DNA of 64,000 nt from CAVTSA01 sp963737225 (GCA_963737225.1 CAVTSA010000002.1:721828-785827); one strand, 5' to 3'; counted from the first letter of the stretch, positions 26,253 to 36,326 are shown. Notes: generated by a model not told the origin, from the sequence alone. Numbers and translations: made by a program.

Positions 26253-27182
26253 CCGCCTCCGCCGAGTTCCTGCCGCCGACGCAGGCGCCGGAGCCGGCCG
26301 CCGCGATCGCGGGCGGACTGCCGGTCGGCAAGCCGAAGAGCATGCTGCGAATGTCGATCGAGGTCTTCTCCCAGAATCGGATGGCGGTGATCGGCCTGAT
26401 CGTGCTCGTGGTCGCCATCCTGATCTGCTACGTGGGCCCGCTCTTCTACCAGACGAACCAGATCAACACGGATCTCGCCAACGCCAATCTGCCCCCCGGC
26501 CCGGGCCACCCGCTGGGAACCGACTCCGGGGGGTACGACCAGCTGGGCCGGATGATGATCGGTGGTCGGCGTGTCGCTGCTGGTCGGCTTCTGCGCGGCG
26601 CTGGTCGCGACCATCGTCGGCGCTCTCTACGGCGCGGTCGCCGGGTTCTTCAGCGGTCCCGTGGACGGCGTCATGATGCGCATCGTCGACGCCATCCTCT
26701 CCATCCCGATCCTCTTCCTGCTGCTGTTCCTGGTCACCATCATCACCCCCACCATCCCGATCATGATCCTGGTCCTGGGGCTGACGGCGTGGCTGGTCCC
26801 GGCCCGCCTGGTCCGCGGCGAGGCGTTGAGCATTCGCACGCGCGAGTACGTACAGGCGGTCCGTGTCATGGGAGGGGGGTCTTCGCGCTCGGTGATGCGT
26901 CACATCATGCCCAACGTCATGGGCACGGTGATCGTCAACGCGACGTTCCAGGTGGCCGATGCGATCCTGCTCCTCGCCTACCTCGGGTATCTCGGACTCG
27001 GCCTGCAGCCCCCGACCCCTGACTGGGGGACCATGCTCAGCGACGGGACCAACTACATCTTCCCGAACTACTGGTGGTTGATCTACCCGCCCGGGATCGC
27101 GATCATCATCGTGGTGACGGCGGTGAACCTGGTCGGTGACGGTATGCGCGACGCGGTCGAAGTCCGGTTGCAGCGGCGCTGA
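26249..27182 (+). CDS. oppC: oligopeptide ABC transporter permease (OppC/DppC type, one frameshift)
   Basis: An N-terminal cytoplasmic tail and first helix (MAVIGLIVLVVAILICYVGP) lead to HPLGTDSGGYDQLGRMMIGG. Near 26560 the frame changes and the protein continues as VSLLVGFCAALVATIVGALY. The EAA loop VQAVRVMGGGSSRSVMRHI and terminal YPPGIAIIIVVTAVNLVGD follow. The family sequence is complete across the join, so the break looks like an indel. It partners the OppB-type gene. Confidence 0.85.
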
Positions 27183-27237
27183 CGAAGTCGCCGGAAACGC
27201 TTGACGCAGCAGCTCGCAGGTAGGGTGTGACATAGCG

Positions 27238-29379
27238 ATGCCGGTTCTCGACGTACGGCACCTGAGCATGGACATCCGGCTCAGCACCGCGACCGTCCAT
27301 GCCGTCGACGACGTCTCCTTTTCCATGGAGCAGGGCGAGACCCTGGGCCTGGTCGGAGAGTCGGGCAGCGGCAAGACGATGACCGCGATGTCGATCGAAC
27401 GGCTCCTGCCTCCCGGTGGACACATCGTGGGGGGAGAGGTGATCCTGGACGGGACCGACCTGGTCACGGCGGCGGAGACCGAGCTGCGCCGGATCCGCGG
27501 CGGCTCGATCGGGACCGTCTTTCAGGACCCGCTGACGGCTCTCAATCCCACTCAGACCGTGGGAGAGCAGGTCGCGGAGCCGCTGCGACTCCACACCAAG
27601 CTGTCCGGGCGCCAGATCCACGAGCGCGTGGTGGAGACCCTGGATCTGGTTGGCATCCCGAGTCCCGAGCGCCGGATCAAGGACTACCCGCACACGATGT
27701 CGGGCGGCCAGCGCCAGCGGGTGATGATCGCGATGGCCCTGGTCTGCCGCCCCAAGCTGCTGATCGCCGACGAGCCCACCACCGCCCTCGACGTCACCAT
27801 CCAGAAGCAGATCCTGGAGCTGATCCGCCGGCTCCAGCAGGAGATGCAGATGGCGATGATCCTGGTCACCCATGACCTGGGCGTCATCGCCGGCAACGCG
27901 GATCGAGTCGCGGTGATGTACGCCGGCAGGATCGTGGAGACGGCCGGGATCGAGACGCTCTTCACCCGCTCGCAGCACCAGTACACGCGAGCTCTGTTCG
28001 ACGCCCTGCCCGAGAAGGCGGTGGCCGAACGGACGCGGCTGTACTCCATCCCCGGCCTTCCCCCGGACCTCGCGTGGCCACCACCCGGCTGCCGCTTCGC
28101 CCCCCGCTGCCGGTTTGCGATCGAGAAGTGCCGCGCCGAGGTGCCTCCGTTCGAGGTGGTCGAGCGGGACGACGGCGAGCACCTCTTCGCCTGTGTGGTC
28201 CCGCACGACGCGGTCTCCGCGCGGACCGAGGCCGGCAGCCCGCCGACCATCCGGCCGATCCCGTCGACCGAGCCCCGGAGCACCGACGAGCGCGCCTGGG
28301 TGGCACCCACCAATCCGCTGACCAGCACCAACGGGACGCCCATCATCGAGATCAAAGACCTGGTCAAGGATTTCCCGATCCGCTCCAACGGGCTCCTCCG
28401 GCGCCAGCTCGGCACCCTCTCCGCGGTCTCGGACGTCAACCTGTCCGTCGCCCGCGGCACCACGCTGGGGCTGGTGGGTGAATCCGGCTGCGGCAAGACC
28501 ACGCTCGGGCGGTTGGTCGTCGGCCTCGAGACGCCCACGTCCGGGGCAATCAACTTCCGCGGGCGACCGCTCAACGCCCTGCGAGGACAGGAGCGCCGCG
28601 AGGGTCGCCGCAACGTGCAGTTCATGTTCCAGGACTCCTATGCCTCGCTGGACCCACGGATGCGCGTGCGCGGGATCCTGGAGGAGCCGCTCGCGATCCA
28701 GCACGTCGGCACGCGCCGCGACCGCGGCAAGCGCGTCGACGAGCTGATGGATTCGGTCGGTCTCCCTGCCCGCGCCGCCGAGCGCTATCCGCACGAGTTC
28801 AGCGGCGGGCAGCGGCAGCGGATCGGTCTGGCGCGCGCCCTCGCGCTCCAGCCAGGGGTGATCGTCGCCGACGAACCGGTCTCGGCGCTCGACGTCTCGA
28901 TCCAGGCCCAGGTGCTGAACCTGATGAAGGAGCTCCAGCACGAGCGCGACCTCACCTACGTCTTCATCAGCCACGACCTGTCGGTGGTCCGCTACCTCTC
29001 CGACGTGATCGCGGTCATGTATCTCGGCAAGATCGTGGAGGTGGGGACCGCGGCCGAGATCGTCGACCATCCGCGCCACCACTACACCAAGGGCTTGATC
29101 GAGGCGGTCCCGACCGCGGATCCGAAGATCGAGCGGGCCAAGGCGAAGCTCGGGGTCCGCGGCCAGCTGCCGTCCGCGATCAATCCGCCGAGTGGCTGCC
29201 GGTTCCGCACCCGCTGCCCCGCCGCCCAGGATATCTGCGCCCGGGTCGAGCCGATGCTGCAGACCGACACCGGCGAGCGGCTGGTGGGGGGTGGGGTCGA
29301 GACCGCCCACCTGACGGCCTGCCACTTCCCGATCGTGAAGGGCTCGGTGGGTGCCAACGTGGAGTCGACCATCGTCTAA
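27238..29379 (+). CDS. fused double ATP-binding protein of the oligopeptide importer (OppD-OppF)
   Basis: 713 residues carrying two complete ABC ATPase domains in one chain. Domain 1 (about 1-320): Walker A GESGSGKT, signature MSGGQRQR, Walker B LLIADEPTTALD, then the OppD-type Cys-rich tail PGCRFAPRCRFAIEKC. Domain 2 (about 360-690): GESGCGKTT, FSGGQRQR, VIVADEPVSALD and a second Cys tail GCRFRTRCPAAQDIC. The Cys-rich tails are where some OppD/F proteins bind an iron-sulfur cluster. It lies 55 bases after the OppC-type gene and completes the importer. Confidence 0.92.
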   Translation: MPVLDVRHLSMDIRLSTATVHAVDDVSFSMEQGETLGLVGESGSGKTMTAMSIERLLPPGGHIVGGEVILDGTDLVTAAETELRRIRGGSIGTVFQDPLTALNPTQTVGEQVAEPLRLHTKLSGRQIHERVVETLDLVGIPSPERRIKDYPHTMSGGQRQRVMIAMALVCRPKLLIADEPTTALDVTIQKQILELIRRLQQEMQMAMILVTHDLGVIAGNADRVAVMYAGRIVETAGIETLFTRSQHQYTRALFDALPEKAVAERTRLYSIPGLPPDLAWPPPGCRFAPRCRFAIEKCRAEVPPFEVVERDDGEHLFACVVPHDAVSARTEAGSPPTIRPIPSTEPRSTDERAWVAPTNPLTSTNGTPIIEIKDLVKDFPIRSNGLLRRQLGTLSAVSDVNLSVARGTTLGLVGESGCGKTTLGRLVVGLETPTSGAINFRGRPLNALRGQERREGRRNVQFMFQDSYASLDPRMRVRGILEEPLAIQHVGTRRDRGKRVDELMDSVGLPARAAERYPHEFSGGQRQRIGLARALALQPGVIVADEPVSALDVSIQAQVLNLMKELQHERDLTYVFISHDLSVVRYLSDVIAVMYLGKIVEVGTAAEIVDHPRHHYTKGLIEAVPTADPKIERAKAKLGVRGQLPSAINPPSGCRFRTRCPAAQDICARVEPMLQTDTGERLVGGGVETAHLTACHFPIVKGSVGANVESTIV

Positions 29380-30301
29380 CTTTCCTCGGTCGGGAGCCTT
29401 TCTGGTCCCGGACGTCGTTCGTGAGAAGGCGCTGGCCGCCGGCGCGGAACGGTGGCTCGAGGGGCTCCCTCAGCTGCTTGCCAGTCTGGAGCGCGAGTGG
29501 TCGCTGACGCTTGGCGAGCCCTACCTGGGAGGAACCGAGGCCTACGTGGCCCGTGCCACCTGCGCCGACGGCTCCCCAGCGGTCCTGAAGGCCCTGGTCG
29601 CGAGAGGCGGCGGGCAGGCGGCCCGCGAGATCAGGGTGCTCGAGCTGGCCGGGGGCGAGGGCTGCGTCCGGTTGCTGCGGAGCGATCCGGTGCGCGAGGT
29701 GCTCCTGCTGGAACAGCTGGGGCCGTCGCTCTTCGAACTTGGGCTTCCGGCGCGCCGCCGGCAGGAGATCCTGGTCGAGGCGGCCCGGCGGGTGTGGCGG
29801 AGGGCTCCGGGGGCCCCGCTCCCGAGCGGAGCCCACCACGCCCACGGGCTCGGCGACGACGCGATCCGGGCCTGGGAGGAGCTCGGCCGTCCCTGCGATG
29901 AGCGCGCCATCGTGCACGCCGTCACCTGCGCGCGGCGGCGCGAGGTTGAGCACGACGAGGCGCGTGCCGTCCTGGTCCACGGCGACGTCCACCAGTGGAA
30001 CGCTCTGCAGGCGCCGGCGGGCGGGTGGAAGCTCATCGACCCTGACGGCTTGCTCGCCGAGCCCGAGCTGGACCTCGGCATCCTGATGCGCGAGGATCCG
30101 GAGCCGCTGCTGGCGGGGGAGAGCGCCCGCGGCCGGGCCGCGTGGCTGGCCCGGAAGACGGACCTCGACGCGACCGCGATCTGGGAGTGGGGCGTCGTGG
30201 AGCGCGTCACGACAGGGCTTCTGGCGACGCGGATCGGCCTGCAGCCGGTGGGTCGCCAGATGCTGCAGGTGGCCGACCGGCTGGCCGGCGCTGAGGGGTA
30301 G
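29351..30301 (+). CDS. streptomycin 6-kinase-like aminoglycoside phosphotransferase (APH(6) family)
   Basis: 316 residues. The APH(6)/hydroxyurea kinase pattern is seen: FLVPDVVREKALAAGAERWL, SLTLGEPYLGGTEAYVARAT, the phosphate-binding Lys in PAVLKALVAR, and the catalytic loop VLVHGDVHQWNALQAP with the metal Asp in KLIDPDGLLAEPELDLGIL. The start is uncertain; GTG 29351 overlaps the ATPase gene end by 29 bases. A small-molecule kinase is supported; actual streptomycin resistance is not shown. It may be a housekeeping homologue. Confidence 0.78.
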   Translation: MPTWSRPSSNFPRSGAFLVPDVVREKALAAGAERWLEGLPQLLASLEREWSLTLGEPYLGGTEAYVARATCADGSPAVLKALVARGGGQAAREIRVLELAGGEGCVRLLRSDPVREVLLLEQLGPSLFELGLPARRRQEILVEAARRVWRRAPGAPLPSGAHHAHGLGDDAIRAWEELGRPCDERAIVHAVTCARRREVEHDEARAVLVHGDVHQWNALQAPAGGWKLIDPDGLLAEPELDLGILMREDPEPLLAGESARGRAAWLARKTDLDATAIWEWGVVERVTTGLLATRIGLQPVGRQMLQVADRLAGAEG

Positions 30302-30390
30302 CAAGGGCCGTTTGCCGGGAAGCGGCCACCGAACGCGCCCTCGAGAGCGCCCTTTGCCGGGAACGGGACGCCTACATCCAGACGCATGAT

Positions 30391-30404
30391 CGAACGAACG
30401 TTTG
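30391..30404. promoter_or_regulatory. SOS-box-like LexA site upstream of dnaE2
   Basis: CGAACGAACGTTTG matches CGAAC-N4-GTTYG and lies 30 bases before the dnaE2 start. The 30302-30390 gap also has a direct repeat of TTTGCCGGGAA (near 30310 and 30353). Confidence 0.8.
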
Positions 30405-30433
30405 GTAGCATCGGGGGGTGAGAGGCGGCATCG

Positions 30434-33400
30434 GTGGCAGCGCCGGCCCTCCGTGAGGACTACGTCGAGCTGCACCTGCACACGAACTACTCACTGCTCG
30501 ACGGAGCCTCGCACCCCAAAGAGCTGATCGGGCGCGCACGCGAGTTCGGGTACCGCGCCCTCGCCTGTACCGACCACGACAACCTGTTCGGCGCGCTCGA
30601 GTTCGCCCGCCTCTGCGGTGAGGTGGGGATCAAACCGATCACCGGGGCCGAGCTCACCGTCTCGCCCGACGGAGGCAGCACCCGCCATCACCTGACCCTT
30701 CTCTGCCGGACCCGAGAGGGCTACGGCAACCTCTGCCGCCTGCTCTCGCTCGTCAACGGGCTCGGCCTGCCCACCCAGGAGGAACGTGAGCGCCGGCGGC
30801 TCGATCCCTGGGTCCCGCTGTCCGAGCTCGCCGGACACGCGGGAGGCCTGCTCTGCCTGACCGGATGCCGGCAGGCGGAGATCCCCCAGCTGGTCGCCGC
30901 CGGCCGGGAGCGGGAGGCGGAGGCGGCGCTGCGCCGGCTGATCGCGTGGTTCGGCTGGCACTCGGTGCTGGTGGAGGTCCAGGACAACCTGGTCTTCGGC
31001 GACCGGCGGCGCAACCACGCGCTGCGCGCGCTCGCCCAGCGCGTCGGCGTCCCCATCGTGGCGACCGGCGACGTCCACTACCACGAGAAGGACCGCCACC
31101 GCCTCCAGGACGTGCTGGTCGCGATCCGCCATCGGCAGTCGCTCGACGAAAGCCACCCGGTGCTGCGACCCAACGCCGAGTTCTACCTGCGGCGCCCGGA
31201 GGAGCAGGCGAGACGCTTTCGCGAGTTCCCGGAGGCGGTCGCGCAGACCCGTCGCGTCGCCGATCTCTGCGAGTTCGACCTCAACCAGGACCTCGGCTAC
31301 CGGCTCCCCGATCCGCCGGTGCCGGTGGGGCGCACCCCGCTCTCCTGGCTCGACGAGTGCTGCCGCACCGAGCTCCGCCGCCGCTACCCCCAGGCGACCA
31401 GGAGGCGGCGGAGACCCGGCTCGACGAGGAGCTGCAGCTGATCGGCCATCACGGCCTGGCCGGCTTCTTCCTCGTCTACAAAGAGGTCCTTGACCTCGCG
31501 CGGGAGGTTGCCGCCGAGGTGCGGGAGGGAGGGTCGACCGGCCGTGGGCTGCTGCCGCCGGGCCGGGGTCGGGGCTCCTCGGTGGGCAGCATCGTCTGCT
31601 ACCTGATCGGGCTCTCACACATCGACCCGGTCCGCAACCGGCTCTTTCTGGGCCGCTTCCTCAACGAGGAGATGGCGAGCCTTCCCGACATCGACCTCGA
31701 CTTCCCTCGCGCCACCCGCGAGAAGCTGATCGAGCGCGTGCACGAGCGCTGGGGGCCCGACCACGCGGCGCTGGTGGCGACCATCCCGCGCTACCGCATC
31801 CGCTCCGCGATCCGTGACATCGGGCTTGCGCTGGACCTGCCCCAGGTCGAGCTGGACCGCCTGGCCAAGCTCTGCTCCGTCTTCACGTCGAGCCGCCACC
31901 TGGGGGAGGAGATGGCGCGCATCCCCCAGTTCGCGTCGAGGGTGGGGACGCCCGCGTGGGCCCGGCTGGTCGATCTCGCGTGCCAGATCGACGACTTCCC
32001 TCGCCACCTCTCCCAGCACGTCGGAGGCATCGTCATCGCCTCTGATCCGCTGATCGAGTGCGTCCCCGTGCAGCCCGCCGCGTGGCCCGACCGCTACGTC
32101 TGCCACTGGGACAAGGACTCGGTCGACGACGCGCGGATGGTCAAGATCGACTTCCTGGGGCTGGCCATGCTCTCGGTGGTCGAGGAGTGCCTGGACCTGG
32201 TCGCCGGGGGCGGGGTCCCCGACGTCGATCTCTCCCGCATCCCCTTCGACGACCACCGTGTCTTCCGGCGCATCCAGGACGGGGACACGGTCGGGGTCTT
32301 CCAGATCGAGTCGCGGGCCCAGGCGCAGATGCTGCCGCGAACCCGGCCCAAGAACCTCGACGACCTCACCGTGCAGGTGGCGATCGTGCGTCCGGGGCCG
32401 ATCGTGGGAGGTGCCGTCAACCCCTACGTCAGGGCGCGGGAGACGGAGCGGGAGCGAGGAGCCTGGGATCGCTCGGCGGTCGATCCCACCGTGGCCGAGG
32501 TGCTCGAGGAGACGATGGGCGTCGTCCTCTTCCAGGAGCAGGTGGTGCAGGTCGCGATGGCCATGGGAGGGATGGCGGCGGGACGGGCGGAGAGCTTCCG
32601 GCGGGCGATGAGCCGGCACGACTGGGAACGCGAGCGCGAGGAGTACCGGCAGGAGTTCCTCGCCGGCGCCGCTGCCAAAGGGGTCGGCGAGGGGACGGCG
32701 GAGGTGATGTTCGAGAACCTGGCCGGGTTCGCCTCGTTCGGGTTCCCGAAAAGCCACGCCGCCGCCTTCGGGCTCCTCGCCTACCAGTCGGCGTGGCTCA
32801 AGGAGTACCACCCGGTCGAGTTCTACACGGCGCTCTACAACAACTGGCCGATGGGGTTCTACCCGCCCCACGTGTTCACCAACGACGCCCGGCGCCACGA
32901 CGTCGAGGTGCTGCCGCCGGACGTCAACATCTCGCAGGCGAAGTGCACGGTGGAGGGTGGGGCGGTACGGATCGGGCTCGGCTACGTGCAGGGGCTGGGC
33001 GCCGTCGGAGGCCGCGTCATCGTCGAGGCACGGGACGGCACCGGCGACTTCGCGTCGCTGTTCGACTTCGTGCAGCGGACCGGGCTCACCGGGCGGGCGG
33101 TGGAGAACCTGATCAAGATCGGCGGGTTCGACCGGTCGGGGATCGGGCGCCGCGACCTGCTCTGGCAGCAGGGCCTGCTGGCGGGGGGTGGTCGCAGCGT
33201 GCAGGCGGCGGCGAACGGCCGGCCGCGACAGCTGCAGCTGGAGCTGCCCACGTCCCAGGACCAGGTCTTCCTGCACGACTTCTCCGACTTCGAGCGCGTC
33301 GCGGCCGACTACGAGATCCTGCGTCTCTCGCCGACCGACCATCCGATGTCGTTCCAGCGGGCGCGCCTGCGCCTGGAGGGTGTCCGCAGCGCCGAGGAGC

Positions 33401-33720
33401 TCCACGGGCTGACCCCCGGGGGGCGCGTCGCCACGGCGGGCCTCGTCGTCTGCCGGCAGCAGCCGATGACCGCCAACGGGATCATCTTCCTCTTGCTGGA
33501 GGATGAGACCGGCCTCTCCAACCTGCTGATTCCGCGCCACCTCTGCGAGCGCGACCGGGAGCGCGTGTTGATCCGAGCGATGCCTTTCTTGCGGGTGAGC
33601 GGGCGGCTGGAGGGTCATGCCGGGGCGGTGCCGATGCTCGTCTGCGATCGCATCGACGAGCTGGAGATCTACGGGCGGGAGGAGCCCCTGCTGATGCCGG
33701 CCGGCAAGAGCTGGGGATAG
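30434..33720 (+). CDS. dnaE2: error-prone DNA polymerase DnaE2 (one frameshift)
   Basis: About 1,095 residues. The PHP domain begins YVELHLHTNYSLLDGASHP and includes ALACTDHDN and ATGDVHYHEKD. After a one-base shift near 31400 the C-family polymerase core follows: GRGRGSSVGSIVCYLIGLS, LPDIDLDFPRATREKLI, the catalytic Asp region KIDFLGLAMLSV, and FPKSHAAAFGLLAYQSAWLK. A C-terminal OB fold ends the protein. No tau-binding extension is seen and the length fits DnaE2, not DnaE1. With ImuB it forms the SOS mutasome; both genes have the same LexA-like site. It is separated from imuB by the peptide importer operon and the kinase. Confidence 0.92.
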
Positions 33721-33725
33721 GGCGA

Positions 33726-33779
33726 TTGGTGCGCCAACACCCCACTTTTGGCACAGGGACAGGGCGATTGGTGCACCAA
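33726..33779. repeat. paired palindromic repeat TTGGTGCRCCAA, copy 2
   Basis: TTGGTGCGCCAA (33726-33737) and the perfect palindrome TTGGTGCACCAA (33768-33779) are 42 bp apart start to start, as in the pair at 7767-7820. It lies directly after the dnaE2 stop codon and before the TetR operator. Confidence 0.75.
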
Positions 33780-33814
33780 CAACGGCCCACCTTGCGACCC
33801 CATCGCCTTCCTGT

Positions 33815-33846
33815 GGCAATTACGCTACTCGTGTATCGTAATTGCC
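33815..33846. promoter_or_regulatory. TetR-type operator abutting its gene
   Basis: GGCAATTACG and CGTAATTGCC form a perfect 10-bp inverted repeat with a 12-base spacer. The right arm ends at the base before the TetR ATG at 33847. It also stands out as AT-rich. Autoregulation is likely, and the message may be leaderless. Confidence 0.75.
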
Positions 33847-34410
33847 ATGGCAACGCCGGCCAGGGGCCGACCGCGAGATACCACGCTGGATCGCCGCATC
33901 GTCCAGGCGACCGCGGACGCCTTGCTGAAACACGGGTACGCGGGTCTCTCGGTGGACGGAGTGGCCGCGGCGCTGGGGATCGCGAAGACCACCATCTACC
34001 GCCGCTGGCCGACCAAGGCCCACCTCGTCCTGGAGGTGGCGGCCTCGATGCAAGCGGTCGTCGAGTCGCCCGACACCGGCGACCTCCGTGCCGACCTGCT
34101 GACCGTCACCACGAGCGTCGCGCGCGCGATGCGACAGCCCGGCGCGCGCCGGCTGGCCGCCGAGCTGGTGGCCGCCAGCGCCCGCGACGAGACCCTCGAC
34201 CAGGGAGTCCGCCGACTCTGGGCTGCCCGGCGAGAACCCACCCTGGCGGTCCTGAGACGGGCCGGCGTGGCCCATCCCGAGGTCGTCGTCGACGTCCTGG
34301 CCGGCTCGCAGTACTACCGCCTCCTGCTCACGAGCGACCCGCTGGGCGACGCCTATGCCCAACAGCTGGTCGATCTCATCCTCGATCACCTTTCCGTGGA
34401 GGAACCCTGA
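33847..34410 (+). CDS. TetR family transcriptional regulator
   Basis: 187 residues from ATG 33847. The N-terminal helix-turn-helix is clear: TLDRRIVQATADALLKHGYA then LSVDGVAAALGIAKTTIYRR, and WPTKAHLVLEVAAS. The C-terminal ligand domain resembles TetR_C of the 11/16 types. A perfect inverted repeat lies immediately upstream, and the next gene (membrane protein) starts on the last base of its stop codon. It therefore probably controls itself and that membrane protein. Confidence 0.88.
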   Translation: MATPARGRPRDTTLDRRIVQATADALLKHGYAGLSVDGVAAALGIAKTTIYRRWPTKAHLVLEVAASMQAVVESPDTGDLRADLLTVTTSVARAMRQPGARRLAAELVAASARDETLDQGVRRLWAARREPTLAVLRRAGVAHPEVVVDVLAGSQYYRLLLTSDPLGDAYAQQLVDLILDHLSVEEP

Positions 34411-35105
34411 TGCTCACCGCTCCCCCCTCGCTCGACGCCCGCGCCGGCCGCACGCAGCCCACCGCTGCCGTGGGGCTGGCGCTGGCCGCCGTCGCGTACA
34501 TCGCGATCTGGATCGCGGGACTCACCGTCTGGTCCGGCGCCACCAGCATCGCGCTGTCGCCCGGAGGCGTGGTGTCGCTCTACGGGGGCGCTCCCGTCCG
34601 TGCCTCGCTGAGCCTCATCTTCACCGAAGGGCTCGCCGCGATACCGCTCCTGATCCTGCTGATGGCCATCGCCGTCACCGTGCGCCGGCACGGCGCTCGC
34701 GGAGCCGGTTGGGTCGTGATGGTGACCGGGATCGTCGCGGTCACCATCTCGTTGATCGAGTGCGTACTCGGCCTGCTCTTAACGCTGGCCGCGGCGCCCG
34801 CTCACGACATGACTGCCGCCGGCCTCCTGTTCGACGCGCTGAACCGCCTCGACGGGGTGAAAATGCTGCTGCTGGCGGTGTGCGCGCTGGCGGCCTCGGT
34901 CGGACCGGCGTGGCGCGTGCGCGCTCTGACCGCGTGGCTTCGTGTCGTCGGCGTGGGGCTGGCCGTGGCGATCGTCAGCTCCGGAATCGGCTACACGTTT
35001 CTGATCGCACCCCTCGCGATCGCGGCCTACGCCTCCTTGCCGCTGCTGCTGTTCTGGGCGTCCGGCTCGGGTGTCGTACTCGCCTGGAGGGCCGGCAGAG
35101 TCTGA
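34410..35105 (+). CDS. integral membrane protein co-transcribed with TetR regulator
   Basis: 231 residues with about six hydrophobic helices, for example AVGLALAAVAYIAIWIAGLT, LSLIFTEGLAAIPLLILLMA and LRVVGVGLAVAIVSSGIG. I recognise no specific family. The ATG overlaps the tetR stop by one base (TGATG), indicating translational coupling. By position it is the regulated target of the TetR protein, perhaps a small-molecule-response membrane protein. No transport motif is visible. Confidence 0.7.
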   Translation: MLTAPPSLDARAGRTQPTAAVGLALAAVAYIAIWIAGLTVWSGATSIALSPGGVVSLYGGAPVRASLSLIFTEGLAAIPLLILLMAIAVTVRRHGARGAGWVVMVTGIVAVTISLIECVLGLLLTLAAAPAHDMTAAGLLFDALNRLDGVKMLLLAVCALAASVGPAWRVRALTAWLRVVGVGLAVAIVSSGIGYTFLIAPLAIAAYASLPLLLFWASGSGVVLAWRAGRV

Positions 35106-35215
35106 ATCGATGATGCCACCCGCTGGTAGGGCGGCCCGAACCCGACAGGCTGGGCCGGCGCTCGGTACGGTGCCGGGAGGGTCGAATCCGCGCCGGCAGC
35201 ATCCGGAGGTGAGCA

Positions 35216-35946
35216 GTGGACGTCGTTCTGGTTCCGGGCATGTGGCTCGACGCGTCGTCGTGGGGTGCCGTGGGCGCGGCGCTCGAGGAGCGCGGTTTCC
35301 GTGTCCACGCCCTCACGCTTCCGGGCCTCGAGGCAACGGACGCCGACCGCTCGGGGATTGGGCTCCCGGACCACGTGGCGGCCGTGGTGGGAGCGATCGA
35401 CGCCGTCGACCCCGAGCGGGCGGGGTCCTCGTGGTGGGCCACTCGGCCGGTGCCGGAATCGCCTACGGGGCCGTCGACGCCCGGCCCGACCGCGTGGCGC
35501 GGGCGGTTTACATCGGTGGTTTCCCCACTGCCGCCGGCGACCCCCTGACCGAGGGCTTCACCGCGGAGCACGGCGAGATCCCGCTGCCCCCCTGGTCCGA
35601 CTTCCAGGAGGAGGAGCTGGCAGGACTCGACGAAGCGGCTCGGGACGCGTTCCGGCGGCGGGCGATCCCGTTTCCCGAGGCGGTCATCAGCGGACCGCAG
35701 CGGCTCGGCGACGAGCGCCGCTACGAGGTGCCGGTCACGATGATCTGCACCGAGTTCACGAGCGCGGCGCTCCGGGAGTGGGTGGAGGCGGGAGCGCCGC
35801 CGGTGCGCGAGCTGGCCAGGATCCGATCCGTCGAGTACGTCGATCTCCCGACCGGTCACTGGCCCCAGTTCTCGCGGCCACAGGATCTCGCCGGCGCCAT
35901 CGCGCGGACGCCCTCGGAGGAGAGAGCGTCGCGTCACCACCGGTGA
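35216..35946 (+). CDS. alpha/beta hydrolase (one frameshift)
   Basis: The N-terminal part MDVVLVPGMWLDASSWGAVG with GFRVHALTLPGLEATDA is typical of the esterase/MenH-like alpha/beta hydrolases. Near 35428 the frame shifts by one base; the nucleophile elbow VLVVGHSAGAGIAYGAVDA and VARAVYIGGFP then follow, and the catalytic His is in LPTGHWPQFSRP. The total is about 243 residues. The substrate is unknown; an ester or a lactone is likely. Confidence 0.8.
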
Positions 35947-36079
35947 GACACCGAGGCTGTCAGATCTCGCGGAGTAGGGCCAGGGTGCCCACACTCCGGC
36001 AAAGGGAAGCACCGACCCGGGTCCCAACGGTCCTCGGAGTCGGCGGGTTCGACCCGTCGCGAGTGGTGGAGCTGTGGCT

Positions 36080-36113
36080 GGGACAAAGTCCTATGGAGTA
36101 GGACAAAAGTCCC
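36080..36113. promoter_or_regulatory. two DosR/DevR-box-like palindromes in a gene-free stretch
   Basis: GGGACAAAGTCC (36080-36091) and AGGACAAAAGTCCC (36100-36113) lie about 20 bp apart, one face of the helix. Both resemble the mycobacterial DosR box GGGAC-N4-GTCCC. The whole 35947-36427 gap (481 bases) has no gene I can support; it holds these sites, a promoter at 36298 and a hairpin at 36367. Confidence 0.45.
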
Positions 36114-36297
36114 GTAGAGAACGAGGAATCCACCCCTCAGAGTAGAGAACGCGGGCCTGGCAGGGGCCGTACCCTGCGGTGCCGCCGAGGATCGACACTC
36201 CCCTCACGCTGACTGGGGTCATCTGCTTTCGCAGGTGGCCCCGTCTCCTGCCCCACCAGCCACCGTGCGCGGGCGCCGTGGTGACCATTCAGCAGGC

Positions 36298-36326
36298 TTG
36301 AGAGCACCGGATTTTCGCTGTACGAT
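36298..36326 (+). promoter_or_regulatory. sigma-70-type promoter of the small lipoprotein
   Basis: TTGAGA (36298-36303), exactly 17 bases, TACGAT (36321-36326). The predicted 5' leader is about 95 bases and contains the 36367 hairpin and a strong ribosome site. Confidence 0.6.

Noticed and set aside
31615..33819. Very long open frame opposite dnaE2 on the minus strand
   Set aside because: Its protein is His/Arg/Asp-rich with no domain, and it is the shadow of the highly biased dnaE2 codons.
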